Of a stretch of 64,000 nt of DNA, positions 1-8,909 are shown piece by piece. Below the pieces are notes generated by a model. It did no database searches, was not told the origin of the DNA, and saw only the letters and a list, made by a program, of their open reading frames with translations. Each line of letters opens with the position of its first letter. Positions within the stretch are counted from its first letter, which is position 1. Source of the DNA: Acetobacterium woodii (GTDB lineage: Bacteria > Bacillota > Clostridia > Eubacteriales > Eubacteriaceae); contig JACQZP010000020.1 in NCBI GenBank assembly GCA_016213825.1, forward strand, positions 62,001-126,000, written 5' to 3'. The translations under genes were made by a program, and so were the position numbers.

Positions 1-832
1 GATTCAAGGTTTCTTTTTGAGTGCTACGGGGGACAATCGCATCAACAAATCCTTTTTCAAGTAAAAATTCGGCTCGCTGAAATCCTTTTGGTAACCGTTG
101 ACGGATGGTCTGTTCAATGACCCGGGGGCCGGCAAAGGCAATCAGGGCTTCGGGTTCAGCCAGGATAATATCGCCTTCCATGGCAAAGCTGGCAGTAACA
201 CCACCAGTGGTAGGATCGGTAAGAACGGTAAGGTATAGAAGACCGGCATCACTATGACGTTTGACAGCGCCGCTGGTTTTAGCCATCTGCATCAGCGCCA
301 GCATCCCTTCTTGCATTCGGGCACCGCCGGAAACAGTATAGCCGATTACCGGGAGACGATGCGCCAAGGCATATTCAAAGATCAGGGTGATTTTTTCACC
401 CACCACCTGACCCATGCTGCCCATCATAAAGGTGGCTTCCATCACGAATAGCGCAACCTCATGATCGCCTATTTTCCCGGTCCCGATGATGACGCCTTCG
501 TTTTCGTGGCTGAATAGGGTGGCCTGTGCCAGCTTTTCATCGTATCCGGGAAATTCCAGACGATTGGATGAGGACAGGTCGTGATGCTGTTCCACAAAGG
601 TATCTGGATCAACAATCATATTCAGGCGTTGTCTGGCATTAATACGAAAATGATGACCGCATTTAGGGCAAACATGGAAATTGTTTTCTAAATCCGAAGT
701 GAAGCTCAATTGTTTGCAGGATGGACAGCTTCGACACAGTTCCGAGGGAATGGCCGGATCGGTTTTGCGTTTGATCCGATGCTGGGCTTCCAGTTCATTT
801 TTTGGTTTTTTAAATAGACCTTTACTTAGCAT
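1..832 (-). CDS. accD: Acetyl-CoA carboxylase carboxyltransferase subunit beta (partial, 3' end outside window)
   Basis: This is the beta half of the carboxyltransferase that moves CO2 from carboxybiotin on AccB to acetyl-CoA, giving malonyl-CoA for fatty acid synthesis. The start ATG is the complement of 830-832 and the frame stays open to base 1, so about 277 residues are visible. The N-terminal zinc ribbon is clear (CRSCPSC, then VCPKCGHHFR near residue 52), followed by the crotonase-like core with SGGARMQEG and TDPTTGGVTASF. It lies 15 bp after accC and ends the visible operon; accA is expected just beyond the window. Identification is secure. An AccD-AccA fusion cannot be excluded because the end is not visible. 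Confidence 0.95.
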   Translation of the reverse strand, partial: MLSKGLFKKPKNELEAQHRIKRKTDPAIPSELCRSCPSCKQLSFTSDLENNFHVCPKCGHHFRINARQRLNMIVDPDTFVEQHHDLSSSNRLEFPGYDEKLAQATLFSHENEGVIIGTGKIGDHEVALFVMEATFMMGSMGQVVGEKITLIFEYALAHRLPVIGYTVSGGARMQEGMLALMQMAKTSGAVKRHSDAGLLYLTVLTDPTTGGVTASFAMEGDIILAEPEALIAFAGPRVIEQTIRQRLPKGFQRAEFLLEKGFVDAIVPRSTQKETLN

Positions 833-847
833 TTAAAACCTCCATTT

Positions 848-2200
848 CTATTCAGCCAAGGGTTTGCCGAACTCATTTTCCATAAAATCTGTATAATAGT
901 CGCCTTTAATAAATAAAGGATGGCTGAGAATATCTAGTTGCACCTGGCTGGTGTGGTCGATGCCTTCAATCACCAGTTCACATAAAGCCGCTTTCATCTT
1001 TCGGATCGTTAGTTCCCGGGTTTTGGAATGGACAATCAGTTTGCCAACCATGGAATCATAATAGGGCGGAATCGAATAGCCTTGATAAAGCAGGGTATCA
1101 AAACGCACCCAGGGACCGCCGGGAACATGAAGAAAACTGATGGTTCCGCAGTTTGGTCTAAAATCAAGGAGGGGGTTTTCGGCATTGATCCGGCATTCGA
1201 TGGCATGGCCCTGAATATGAACATCTTCCTGACCAAAGGTCAGCGGCAGACCAGCGGCAATCCGGATCTGCCATTTAACAATGTCAACCCCCGTAACCAT
1301 TTCGGTAATGGGGTGTTCAACCTGCAATCGGGTATTCATTTCCATAAAATAAAAATGACCCTGGGCATCCATTAAAAATTCAATGGTACCGGCATTTTCA
1401 TAGCCAATAGTCAGTGCTGCCTTTCGGGAAACGTCCATCATGGCATTGCGTATTTCCGGAGTCAGGGACGGGGAAGGGCTCTCTTCCAGCAATTTCTGAT
1501 TTTTACGCTGGATTGAGCATTCTCGCTCGCCCAGAGCAACCACATGCTGATGCTGATCGCAAAGCAGTTGAATTTCGATATGTTTGACCCGAGTTAAAAA
1601 TTTTTCCAGATAAACCCCATCGTCATTAAATGCGTTTTGCGCTTCCTGGCGGGCCAACGAATATTCGTTTAAAAAATCTTCGGATCGCTCCACCAGGCGG
1701 ATGCCCTTGCCGCCACCGCCGGAACGGGCTTTAACTAACAGGGGATAGCCGATTTCATCCGCTTGCCGATGGGCCTCGACCGGATCATTAATAATGTCAG
1801 TGCCGGGGACAATCGGTACCCCGGCGGCAGCCATAGTGGAACGGGCCTGGTCTTTATCCCCCATTTTTTGAATAATTTCCCAGGTAGGTCCAATAAAAGC
1901 GATGCCGCATTGGGCACATAATCGGGCAAATTTCGGGTTTTCGGAAAGCAGTCCATAACCGGGATGGATGGCTTCGGCCCCGGTTAATACAGCCGCCGAC
2001 AAAATGGCCGAAATATTCAGATATGAGTCAGAGACAGCCGCCGGTCCAATACAAATACTTTCATCGGCCAGGCTAACATGAAGACTGTTTTCATCAGCGG
2101 TAGAGAAGACGGCAACAGTGGCAACGCCCATTTCTTTGCAGGCACGGATAATCCGCAGGGCAATTTCCCCCCGGTTGGCTATGAGTATCTTTGAAAACAC
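848..2200 (-). CDS. accC: Acetyl-CoA carboxylase, biotin carboxylase subunit
   Basis: AccC carboxylates the biotin carried on AccB using ATP and bicarbonate. At 450 residues it has the usual length of the family. It shows the N-terminal Rossmann start (IANRGEIALRIIRACKEMG), the ATP-grasp glycine loop GGGGKGIR near residues 161-168, and the biotin carboxylase signature MNTRLQVEHPITE at 288-300 with its catalytic Glu/Arg. It sits 11 bp after fabZ and 15 bp before accD in one tightly packed minus-strand operon, so it is probably cotranscribed from the promoter in front of fabZ. The family also includes pyruvate and propionyl-CoA carboxylase subunits, but the fab/acc context fixes the role. Confidence 0.97.
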   Translation of the reverse strand: MFSKILIANRGEIALRIIRACKEMGVATVAVFSTADENSLHVSLADESICIGPAAVSDSYLNISAILSAAVLTGAEAIHPGYGLLSENPKFARLCAQCGIAFIGPTWEIIQKMGDKDQARSTMAAAGVPIVPGTDIINDPVEAHRQADEIGYPLLVKARSGGGGKGIRLVERSEDFLNEYSLARQEAQNAFNDDGVYLEKFLTRVKHIEIQLLCDQHQHVVALGERECSIQRKNQKLLEESPSPSLTPEIRNAMMDVSRKAALTIGYENAGTIEFLMDAQGHFYFMEMNTRLQVEHPITEMVTGVDIVKWQIRIAAGLPLTFGQEDVHIQGHAIECRINAENPLLDFRPNCGTISFLHVPGGPWVRFDTLLYQGYSIPPYYDSMVGKLIVHSKTRELTIRKMKAALCELVIEGIDHTSQVQLDILSHPLFIKGDYYTDFMENEFGKPLAE

Positions 2201-2211
2201 GGCGTTCCTCC

Positions 2212-2628
2212 TTACTCAAGCAGGGCAAAAGAAAATTCGCCTACCACTGCAACCTTGCCATTTACCGAGCCGGAACCACTGGCAAAATAAAAGGGCGGTT
2301 TGGAACGGGTAATGCTGCAGGTAATTTCAATGGTGTCGCCGGGCAATACCTTTTCTTTAAATTTGACCTTGTTCAGACCGGTAAAATATGGGGTTTTTTT
2401 AGCATCATCCATATCGGCCAGTAAAACACAGCTGGTTTGAGCCATGATTTCACACAGAATAACGCCAGGAACCACTGGGTTCCCGGGAAAATGTCCCTGC
2501 AAAAAAAACTCGTCGCCTTTAACGGTGTAACGCCCAATGGCGGTGGTGTCATCTATTTTTTCAGCCTCATCTATCAGGAGCATCGGCTCCCGATGTGGCA
2601 GTATCTTCTTTAATTCATCACGTTTCAT
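2212..2628 (-). CDS. fabZ: 3-hydroxyacyl-ACP dehydratase FabZ
   Basis: FabZ removes water from 3-hydroxyacyl-ACP to give trans-2-enoyl-ACP in the elongation cycle. The 138-residue hotdog-fold protein has the catalytic pair His46 in GHFPGNP and Glu60 in VILCEIMAQ. The start ATG at 2628 follows an AAGGA ribosome binding site. About 130 bp without coding sequence separate it from accB, and that gap carries a TATAAT-like -10 overlapped by a perfect palindrome (2684-2700). fabZ-accC-accD may therefore have their own regulated promoter as well as readthrough from upstream. No FabA-type isomerase is seen, so how unsaturated chains are made is not shown here. Confidence 0.96.
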   Translation of the reverse strand: MKRDELKKILPHREPMLLIDEAEKIDDTTAIGRYTVKGDEFFLQGHFPGNPVVPGVILCEIMAQTSCVLLADMDDAKKTPYFTGLNKVKFKEKVLPGDTIEITCSITRSKPPFYFASGSGSVNGKVAVVGEFSFALLE

Positions 2629-2683
2629 TATGAGTTCCTTCTGAATTTTTAATTATAAAATTCCATTTAGTAATTTTTCAGAC

Positions 2684-2703
2684 AATTAACTAGGTTAATT
2701 ATA
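2684..2703 (-). promoter_or_regulatory. Candidate FabT-like operator overlapping the fabZ -10 element
   Basis: On the minus strand a TATAAT (complement 2703-2698) runs directly into a perfect 17-bp palindrome, AATTAAC-TAG-GTTAATT on the plus strand (2684-2700). No good -35 is visible. The arrangement, with the palindrome starting inside the -10, matches the site in front of the marR gene of this cluster. The operator role is inferred. Confidence 0.5.
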
Positions 2704-2758
2704 AACCAGTAATCGATTGGTTCGATCATGGTGTTTTAGCACATTCTTCAACTAAAAA

Positions 2759-3232
2759 TTAGTCTTCCACAATGCGATAAAGAACCTGTCCGAATTCGAC
2801 AACCTGGCCGTTGCCGACACAAACTTCCATGATGGTTCCCGGAGTTTCAGCGGTAATTTCATTCATCAGCTTCATTGCTTCGATGATGCACAGAGTATCA
2901 CCTTCGGCAAAGCGCTGTCCCTTGGCAACATAGGGTGGTTTCTCCGGCTGACTGCTTTGGTAAAAAACACCAACCATCGGGGATTTTATTTCTTTCCAGT
3001 GAGCATCATGGGGAATCTCGATGGTTTCGGCCTCCACAGGCTGAGTTTTATGGGGCAACGGTTCAGCGACGAGCGCCTGGGGTTGATGATAAGTCATCCC
3101 GGAGGGATAAGCTGACCCGATTTCCCGTTTGATTTCAATTTTCAGGTTTCCCTGATCAAGAGCCAGACTGGTGAGTTTTTCATCAGACATGATCCTGGCC
3201 AGAGCCTGAATGGTTTCGATAGTTAATTCCAT
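2759..3232 (-). CDS. accB: Acetyl-CoA carboxylase biotin carboxyl carrier protein
   Basis: AccB carries the biotin that shuttles CO2 between AccC and the AccD/AccA carboxyltransferase. The 157-residue protein has a short N-terminal helix, a variable Pro/Ala/Glu-rich linker (about residues 40-80), and a C-terminal biotinyl domain with the motif EAMKLMNEI, where Lys121 is the expected biotinylation site. It starts 3 bp after the fabF stop codon, which suggests translational coupling. The ~130-bp gap on its other side holds the fabZ promoter/operator candidate. Confidence 0.96.
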   Translation of the reverse strand: MELTIETIQALARIMSDEKLTSLALDQGNLKIEIKREIGSAYPSGMTYHQPQALVAEPLPHKTQPVEAETIEIPHDAHWKEIKSPMVGVFYQSSQPEKPPYVAKGQRFAEGDTLCIIEAMKLMNEITAETPGTIMEVCVGNGQVVEFGQVLYRIVED

Positions 3233-3235
3233 GTC

Positions 3236-4486
3236 TTATTCTCCTGTATATCTAATAAACGCTAGACAACCGTTGTGACCGCCAAATCCAAGGGAAATGG
3301 ATAGGGCAACATCACTTTGGACGGCCCGTTTTTCGTTAGGGACATAATCTAAATCACAATCCGGATCGGCTTCTTTATAACCAATGGTGGGGGGGATAAT
3401 GCCATCTTTTAAAGCCATTACTGAGGCAATCGCTTCAATGGCACCAGCGGCACCTAACATATGACCGGTCATCGACTTGGTCGAACTGACCAATGTTCGG
3501 GTGATGTGGTCACCCAATGCATTTTTTATTGCGATGGTTTCAGATTTATCGTTAAGGGGGGTACTGGTTCCGTGGGCGTTGACATAAATTTGAGAATCTT
3601 CAAAATGGACCCCAGCATTTACGGCTTCTGCCATTGCCTGAGCGATAGCTCGGGTGCCGCCAATCGCTTCGGGATGGGGCGCGGTAATATGATAAGCATC
3701 ACAGGTGTGGCCATAGCCCACAATTTCCCCATAAATTTTAGCCCCACGTTTTAAAGCCGTTTCCAGATCTTCTAAGATCAGTGCCCCGGCACCTTCGCCC
3801 ATGACGAAACCATTTCGGCGTTTGTCAAAAGGAATTGAGGCCTGGGTTGGGTCATTGGTCGTTGTTAAAGCTGTTAAATTGGCAAAGCCGGCAATTGACA
3901 GGGGGGTAATGCTGGCTTCGGTTCCGCCGGAGATAATTGCGTCTGCATAGCCATGTTTAATGGCACGATAAGCTTCTCCAATCGCATTGGTACCTGTGGC
4001 ACAAGCCGTCACGACTGGCAAACATGGGCCCTGGGCATTATAACGAATGGCAATGGTACCGGCGGCAATGTTTGAAATCATCATCGGGATAAAGAAGGGG
4101 GAAATACGACCGGGACCTTTTTCATCCATTTTATGGCATTCGTCGATAAAGGTATGAATACCGCCGATACCTGAACCCATATAGACACCCAAACGGGTGG
4201 GATCCACATGGGCCTGAACACCGCTATCTTCCATAGCCTGAACAGCAGCGCCAATACCATATTGGGTAAACATATCGGTTTTACGGATTTCATTTTTTTT
4301 GATATAGTCAAGGGGTTCAAAATCATGAACCTCACCTGCAATTTTCACTTTTAAGTCGGTGGTATCGAATTTCTTAATAAAATCGATGCCGCATTTTCCG
4401 TTTTTCAGGTTTTCCCAAAAACGATCTACAGTGCTACCCACTGGAGAAACGGCGCCACATCCTGTTATAACAACTCGTCGATTCAT
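3236..4486 (-). CDS. fabF: Beta-ketoacyl-ACP synthase II
   Basis: FabF condenses malonyl-ACP with acyl-ACP in each elongation round. The 416-residue thiolase-fold protein keeps the Cys-His-His triad: Cys162 in TACATGTNAIG, His305 in NAHGTSTP and His342 in MTGHMLGAAG. It lies 9 bp from fabG and 3 bp from accB. It is the only elongating ketosynthase in the window, so it probably handles all chain lengths together with the initiating FabH. Confidence 0.97.
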   Translation of the reverse strand: MNRRVVITGCGAVSPVGSTVDRFWENLKNGKCGIDFIKKFDTTDLKVKIAGEVHDFEPLDYIKKNEIRKTDMFTQYGIGAAVQAMEDSGVQAHVDPTRLGVYMGSGIGGIHTFIDECHKMDEKGPGRISPFFIPMMISNIAAGTIAIRYNAQGPCLPVVTACATGTNAIGEAYRAIKHGYADAIISGGTEASITPLSIAGFANLTALTTTNDPTQASIPFDKRRNGFVMGEGAGALILEDLETALKRGAKIYGEIVGYGHTCDAYHITAPHPEAIGGTRAIAQAMAEAVNAGVHFEDSQIYVNAHGTSTPLNDKSETIAIKNALGDHITRTLVSSTKSMTGHMLGAAGAIEAIASVMALKDGIIPPTIGYKEADPDCDLDYVPNEKRAVQSDVALSISLGFGGHNGCLAFIRYTGE

Positions 4487-4495
4487 TGATTACTC

Positions 4496-5236
4496 CTAAA
4501 TATAGAGACCGCCATCAACTTTAATGACTTCTCCTGTAATATAGCCTGATAAATCACTACTTAAATAAACGCAGAGATTAGCAATGTCTTCGGCTTGTCC
4601 CAAACGCTTCAAGGGTATTTGTTTGATAATTTCTTCTTTTATTTCGGGTTTTAATTCTTTGGTCATATCGGTATCGATAAAACCCGGAGCAATGGCGTTG
4701 CAGGTAACACCTCGCATTGCCATTTCTTTGGCCGCCGATTTTGTTAAGCCGATGAGACCTGCTTTGGCAGCAGCATAATTACATTGTCCCACATTGCCCA
4801 TCATGCCAGAAACCGAGGAAATATTAATAATTCGACCTTTCCGCTGTTTAAGTAGATAGGCACCGACATGTTTGGTCATATTGAAGGCACCCTTTAAGTT
4901 GGTGTTGATGACACTGTCAAAATCATCTTCCTTCATGGCGATTAACAGCTTATCATTGGTAATGCCGGCATTATTTACCAGGATATCCAATCCGCCAAAA
5001 TCTTTGATAACCTGGGCAACCAAATCTTTGGTTGCATTGAAGTCTGACACATCACATTGATAGCTTTTGGCATTCACACCTAAAGCTAATAATTCCTGGA
5101 CGGTATCTTCAGCATTTTTCTGGCTGCCGCGGTAGATAATAGCAACATTCCCATGAGCCTGGGCTATTTTAAGTGCAATCGCCCGTCCAATTCCTTTTGC
5201 GCCGCCTGTAACCAGTGCAATTTTTCCTGTTAACAT
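4496..5236 (-). CDS. fabG: 3-oxoacyl-ACP reductase FabG
   Basis: FabG is the NADPH-dependent reductase of 3-oxoacyl-ACP. It is a classical short-chain dehydrogenase of 246 residues: cofactor loop GGAKGIG (11-17), NNAG (88-91), catalytic Ser141, Tyr154 and Lys158 in YAAAK. I chose the ATG at 5236 (MLTGK) instead of the upstream ATG at 5248. The ribosome binding site GGAAAGGA lies about 12 nt before 5236 but abuts 5248, and MLTGK matches the usual family N-terminus. The start overlaps the end of fabD by 7 bp. Confidence 0.96.
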   Translation of the reverse strand: MLTGKIALVTGGAKGIGRAIALKIAQAHGNVAIIYRGSQKNAEDTVQELLALGVNAKSYQCDVSDFNATKDLVAQVIKDFGGLDILVNNAGITNDKLLIAMKEDDFDSVINTNLKGAFNMTKHVGAYLLKQRKGRIINISSVSGMMGNVGQCNYAAAKAGLIGLTKSAAKEMAMRGVTCNAIAPGFIDTDMTKELKPEIKEEIIKQIPLKRLGQAEDIANLCVYLSSDLSGYITGEVIKVDGGLYI

Positions 5237-6171
5237 ACAAAAGACCATTCCTTTCCGGCATTTTTTGCGTCAAGATAATCGGTCAACAATGTTTCAACAT
5301 GATAACAGGTGACCGTTTTGTCAATTTTTTTCATAAATCCGCCCAGGGTTTTACCGGGACCGCATTCAATAAAGGTGGTAAATCCGTCTTCAATCATATT
5401 GCGCATAGTCTGTTCCCATAAAACGGGATGATTGATCTGATGAAGAATATAAGAACGGATATCCACCGGAGATTCAGGGTAGGGTTTAGCATATGCATTG
5501 GAATAGAGGGGGATGGTGCCCTGGGCAAAGGTCAGCTCATATATTTTCTTTTCCAGCAACTTAGTTGCATAAGTCATAAAAGGCGAGTGAAAACCGCCGG
5601 ATAAGCTTAGGGGAATTCCCCGACCACCCAACTCTTTTACCCGGTTTAAAAACAGTTCTTGATTTTCCTTTAGCAGAGCCACAACCAACTGCCCTGGACA
5701 ATTGTAATTAACCGGGTAACATTGGTTGAATTCTTTGCAGAGTGCTTCCACCTTGGCATTGTCAAGTTTTAAAACGGCTACCATGGATGCTGGGGTCATC
5801 TTAGCTGCTTCTTCCATGGCTTTTCCACGTTTTTCAACAAACTTCAACCCATCTTCCATAGTGAGGACGCCGGATGCAACCAGACCAGTTACTTCCCCCA
5901 GAGAGAATCCAGCGATTCCCTGCGCCTGGACCCCAACACATTTCAAGGCCGCCAGGGCCGCCAACTCGACTGCAAAAATGCAAGGTTGTGTGTTATGCGT
6001 TTGATTGAGATCTTCAGTAGGCCCCTCAAAGCAGAGTGCTGAGGTGCCATGATGAATAGTATCAACCTGGTCGAAAATGGCTCGTGAGGGTGGACAGAGT
6101 TCATAAAGCGGTTTGCCCATACCAATAAATTGTGATCCCTGACCAGGAAAGATCAGTGCTATTTTACCCAT
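5230..6171 (-). CDS. fabD: Malonyl-CoA:ACP transacylase FabD
   Basis: FabD transfers malonyl from CoA to ACP. The 313-residue protein begins with the family signature FPGQGSQ, and the second active-site His is seen as His195 in GGFHSPFM. The nucleophile loop reads GFSLGE (Ser90) instead of the common GHSLGE, so the residue just before the nucleophile is Phe, not His. The gene overlaps fabK by 13 bp and fabG by 7 bp, so translation is probably coupled through this part of the operon. Confidence 0.95.
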   Translation of the reverse strand: MGKIALIFPGQGSQFIGMGKPLYELCPPSRAIFDQVDTIHHGTSALCFEGPTEDLNQTHNTQPCIFAVELAALAALKCVGVQAQGIAGFSLGEVTGLVASGVLTMEDGLKFVEKRGKAMEEAAKMTPASMVAVLKLDNAKVEALCKEFNQCYPVNYNCPGQLVVALLKENQELFLNRVKELGGRGIPLSLSGGFHSPFMTYATKLLEKKIYELTFAQGTIPLYSNAYAKPYPESPVDIRSYILHQINHPVLWEQTMRNMIEDGFTTFIECGPGKTLGGFMKKIDKTVTCYHVETLLTDYLDAKNAGKEWSFVC

Positions 6172-7106
6172 CTTAATCCTCCTTTTAAAACTGTTTCTGT
6201 TTCTTCAGCCAGTGTTAAAATGATTTCCTTCACGCTTTGTTTTTCTTTAATCATCCCTGCGATCTGACCAGCCATGAAGCAACCTTTTTGAGAATCACCT
6301 TCCTGAGCGGCAATGCGAAGGGCACCCCGACCGTATTCTTCCAGGACTTCTGGGGGAGTGGTGGGATCATTTTCTGCTTTAATGAAATCCTTGGAAAAGG
6401 TTGTTTTTAAAGAACGGACCGGATGACCCAATGACCGGCCACTAAGGGTGGTGTCGATATCTTTTGCTTTGATAATTTTATCTTTATAGTTTTCATGAAT
6501 GTTCGTTTCATGGGCCACTAAAAAGCGGGTACCCAACTGAACCCCCACAGCGCCTAGCATTAAAGCTGCTGCGATGCCTCGGCCATCACCGATTCCACCG
6601 GCGGCAATCACCGGAATGGAAACTGCATCACAAACCTGGGGAATCAGGGGCATGGTGGACATTTCACCCACATGACCGCCTGATTCGCCGCCTTCGGCAA
6701 TCACGGCGGTGGCGCCGGCCCGTTCTGAAAATCGAGCCAGCCCAGTGGATGGAACTACCGGGATCACCTTAATGCCGGCTTCAATCCACAGCTTCATGAA
6801 TTTTCCCGGATTACCAGCACCGGTTGTGACAACCGGCACCTTTTCGTCAATCAAAACCTGGGCAATTTTATCCACGTGGGGATTCATCAGCATTACATTG
6901 ACCCCAAAAGGTTTATCGGTCAGGCTTTTTGTCTTCTGAATTTCACTGCGTAGCCAATTTTCATCAGCGTTCATAGATGAAATAATCCCTAAACCACCTG
7001 CATTTGACACGGCAGCTGCAAGCTGAGCATCGGATATCCACGCCATTCCTCCTTGAAGAATGGGAAATTCAATGTTTAAAAGATCGCAGAGTGGTGTTTT
7101 AATCAT
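6159..7106 (-). CDS. fabK: Enoyl-ACP reductase II, FMN-dependent (FabK)
   Basis: FabK does the last reduction of the elongation cycle with FMN and NAD(P)H, in place of the short-chain-type FabI. The 315-residue TIM-barrel protein starts with FPILQGGMAWISD and has the phosphate-binding stretches AEGGESGGHVG and PVIAAGGIGDGRGIAAAL typical of the FabK/nitronate monooxygenase family. It sits between acpP (10-bp gap) and fabD (13-bp overlap). No FabI is seen in the window. A homologue of the same superfamily is at 9034-10104, outside the operon. Confidence 0.95.
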   Translation of the reverse strand: MIKTPLCDLLNIEFPILQGGMAWISDAQLAAAVSNAGGLGIISSMNADENWLRSEIQKTKSLTDKPFGVNVMLMNPHVDKIAQVLIDEKVPVVTTGAGNPGKFMKLWIEAGIKVIPVVPSTGLARFSERAGATAVIAEGGESGGHVGEMSTMPLIPQVCDAVSIPVIAAGGIGDGRGIAAALMLGAVGVQLGTRFLVAHETNIHENYKDKIIKAKDIDTTLSGRSLGHPVRSLKTTFSKDFIKAENDPTTPPEVLEEYGRGALRIAAQEGDSQKGCFMAGQIAGMIKEKQSVKEIILTLAEETETVLKGGLRWVK

Positions 7107-7116
7107 ACTATTTCAC

Positions 7117-7338
7117 CTAAGCGATTGCTTTTTCGATCAGGGTTACCACATCACCGATGGTCTGAAGTTCGCCATCCATTTCAATGCTGGTATCAAAAGC
7201 TTCTTCAATTTCCATTACCAGTTCAACGGTATCCAGGGAATCCAGTTCCAGTTCTTCGAATGTTGAATCCATGGTTACTTCCAGATCTTGTTCATCTTTG
7301 TAATTCCGTAAAATTTCCACTACTTTTTCTAATACCAT
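7117..7338 (-). CDS. acpP: Acyl carrier protein
   Basis: This acidic 73-residue protein carries the growing acyl chain on a phosphopantetheine arm. The attachment site is Ser34 in LELDSLDTVEL. Length and charge fit a primary-metabolism ACP. It has a strong AGGAGG ribosome binding site (complement of cctcct near 7351) and lies 10 bp upstream of fabK. A 95-bp gap separates it from fabH and contains a candidate promoter with an operator-like sequence, so it may be transcribed more strongly than the genes around it. Confidence 0.97.
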   Translation of the reverse strand: MVLEKVVEILRNYKDEQDLEVTMDSTFEELELDSLDTVELVMEIEEAFDTSIEMDGELQTIGDVVTLIEKAIA

Positions 7339-7404
7339 TTGATTAATCCTCCTAAGATTATGAATAAATTTTTATTTGATATGGGTTTAATTGTTTGAAT
7401 AAGT

Positions 7405-7437
7405 ATTAACTAAATAATTGCGAGCGGACTATATCAA
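7405..7437 (-). promoter_or_regulatory. Candidate acpP promoter with FabT-like half-palindrome
   Basis: On the minus strand TTGATA (complement 7437-7432, overlapping the fabH stop codon) and TTTAGT (complement 7414-7409) are 17 bp apart. The -10 lies inside AATTATTTAGTTAAT (complement 7419-7405). This shares AATTA..TAGTTAAT with the palindrome in front of fabZ. The -10 is weak (4 of 6), and the role is inferred. Confidence 0.4.
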
Positions 7438-8393
7438 GCCCATTCGATAACACAGGCTCCGGTTGTTAGCCCACCGCCGAAAGCGGTTAAGGCAATCCGG
7501 GTGCCGGGTTTGAATAACCCGTTACGGTTAAGTTCATCGAGTACCAGTGGAATACTGGCGGCCGAGGTATTCCCGCAGCCATTGACGCGCAGAACAAATT
7601 TGTCCATGGGCAGCTTCAGGCGTTTAGCGGCACCTTCGATAATCCGGAGGTTTGCCTGATGGGGAATGATATAATCTAAATCGGCCAGTTCGATGCCAGC
7701 TGCTTTTGCCACTGAGCGTAAGTCGCTGCAAATGGCAGCGACTGCAAAGCGATAAACTTCTGGTCCGTCCATTAGCAGATAGGGTGCTGGGTTCATCTGG
7801 TTTTTGGTCAAAGGATGATTACCCTTTGGCCAGGGAATACTTAAAGCATGTTGATTTCCGACAGCGGTCAACTGAATGGCTTTCAAACTGTCGCCGCCGG
7901 CAAGTACGGCTGCGCCGGCACCGTCTCCAAATAATACAGCAGTGGCCCGATCCTGCCAGTCCACCAGCTTTGACATGGCATCTACAGCAATGACGAGGAT
8001 TTTCATGTCATTATTCCGGGAAAAGTAAGCATCTGCTACATCCAGTCCATAGACAAATCCTGAGCAGGCAGCATTCAAATCAAAGCAGGGGCAGGTCGCA
8101 CCCAGCTTTTCCTGAATCAGGCAAGCCAGAGAAGGGGTAACGGTATCACCACCAAGGGTGGGGCAGATGATCAGATTTAGTTCTTCTGGTTTAATTTGTG
8201 CATTTTCCAGGGCATTGACACTGGCTTTCAGAGCGATGTCCAAAATGGATTCGGTCACACAAATATGTCGCGCTTCAATGCCTGTTCTTGAAACGATCCA
8301 TTCGTTGGATGTATCCAGAAACTGGGCGAGGTCTTCATTGGTCTGAATTGTTTTGGGCAATGCAGAACCGGTTCCGATAATTGTAAAGGACAT
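7434..8393 (-). CDS. fabH: Beta-ketoacyl-ACP synthase III
   Basis: FabH starts chains by condensing acetyl-CoA (or a branched acyl-CoA) with malonyl-ACP. The 319-residue protein has the complete Cys-His-Asn triad: Cys110 in NAACSGF, His245 in IIPHQANLR and Asn275 in NGCGNTSAAS. I chose the ATG at 8393 because GGAGGAACAA precedes it directly; a TTG four codons further upstream has no such site. It is the first biosynthetic gene after the MarR-family regulator, with a 15-bp gap. Confidence 0.96.
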   Translation of the reverse strand: MSFTIIGTGSALPKTIQTNEDLAQFLDTSNEWIVSRTGIEARHICVTESILDIALKASVNALENAQIKPEELNLIICPTLGGDTVTPSLACLIQEKLGATCPCFDLNAACSGFVYGLDVADAYFSRNNDMKILVIAVDAMSKLVDWQDRATAVLFGDGAGAAVLAGGDSLKAIQLTAVGNQHALSIPWPKGNHPLTKNQMNPAPYLLMDGPEVYRFAVAAICSDLRSVAKAAGIELADLDYIIPHQANLRIIEGAAKRLKLPMDKFVLRVNGCGNTSAASIPLVLDELNRNGLFKPGTRIALTAFGGGLTTGACVIEWA

Positions 8394-8408
8394 TTGTTCC
8401 TCCAAGCA

Positions 8409-8891
8409 TCAAGGTTGGGACGCTTCATTTTCGTCTGATAACCTTGATAATTTTTTTCTGAAAAAACCATTTAATTTTTCCATGCCGTGAATCAAAACTT
8501 CTTTTTCTTCATCGGTCATTTCTTTTGAAATATCTTTCACCATTTTTACATGAAAATACTGGTGAATTTTGTCGATCCGTAAACCCTTGTCAGTGAGCCG
8601 GACGTATACAACGCGTCCATCGGTATTACTCTTCTCTTTCTTTACATACCCTTTCTTGACCAGTTTATTAATGGCCACGGTTACTGAAGGGAGTGTAATA
8701 TTAAGACTTTGGGCTAGTTCACTAATGGTTCTTCCATCATTTTTGTTTTTTCCCACATGCTCAATGAGGTGCATTTCGTTGATTGATAAATCAATATTAG
8801 TTGATTGTTTGAGTAAATCCTCTTCAAACTTCAGAATATTATTGAATGTATCCACCAAAACTGCGTTGAGTTGGGAAGAAAAAGAGTCCAA
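8409..8891 (-). CDS. MarR-family regulator, FabT-like repressor of fatty acid synthesis
   Basis: This is a 160-residue winged-helix protein of the MarR family. The recognition region reads TISELAQSLNITLPSVTVAINKLVKKGYV (about 57-85 overall), followed by the wing with NTDGRVVYVRLTDKG. As the first gene of a fab/acc operon it fits the FabT/FabR type known from streptococci and clostridia, where acyl-ACP acts as corepressor. That function is inferred from context. An operator-like inverted repeat covers its own -10 region, which suggests autorepression. The protein ends in a charged, flexible tail. Confidence 0.85.
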   Translation of the reverse strand: MDSFSSQLNAVLVDTFNNILKFEEDLLKQSTNIDLSINEMHLIEHVGKNKNDGRTISELAQSLNITLPSVTVAINKLVKKGYVKKEKSNTDGRVVYVRLTDKGLRIDKIHQYFHVKMVKDISKEMTDEEKEVLIHGMEKLNGFFRKKLSRLSDENEASQP

Positions 8892-8909
8892 AGGGTCACC
8901 TCCAATATT

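Noticed and set aside
1028-1375. 115-codon plus-strand open frame opposite accC
   Set aside because: It lies wholly antisense to a clear accC gene, has no ribosome binding site and no recognisable domain.
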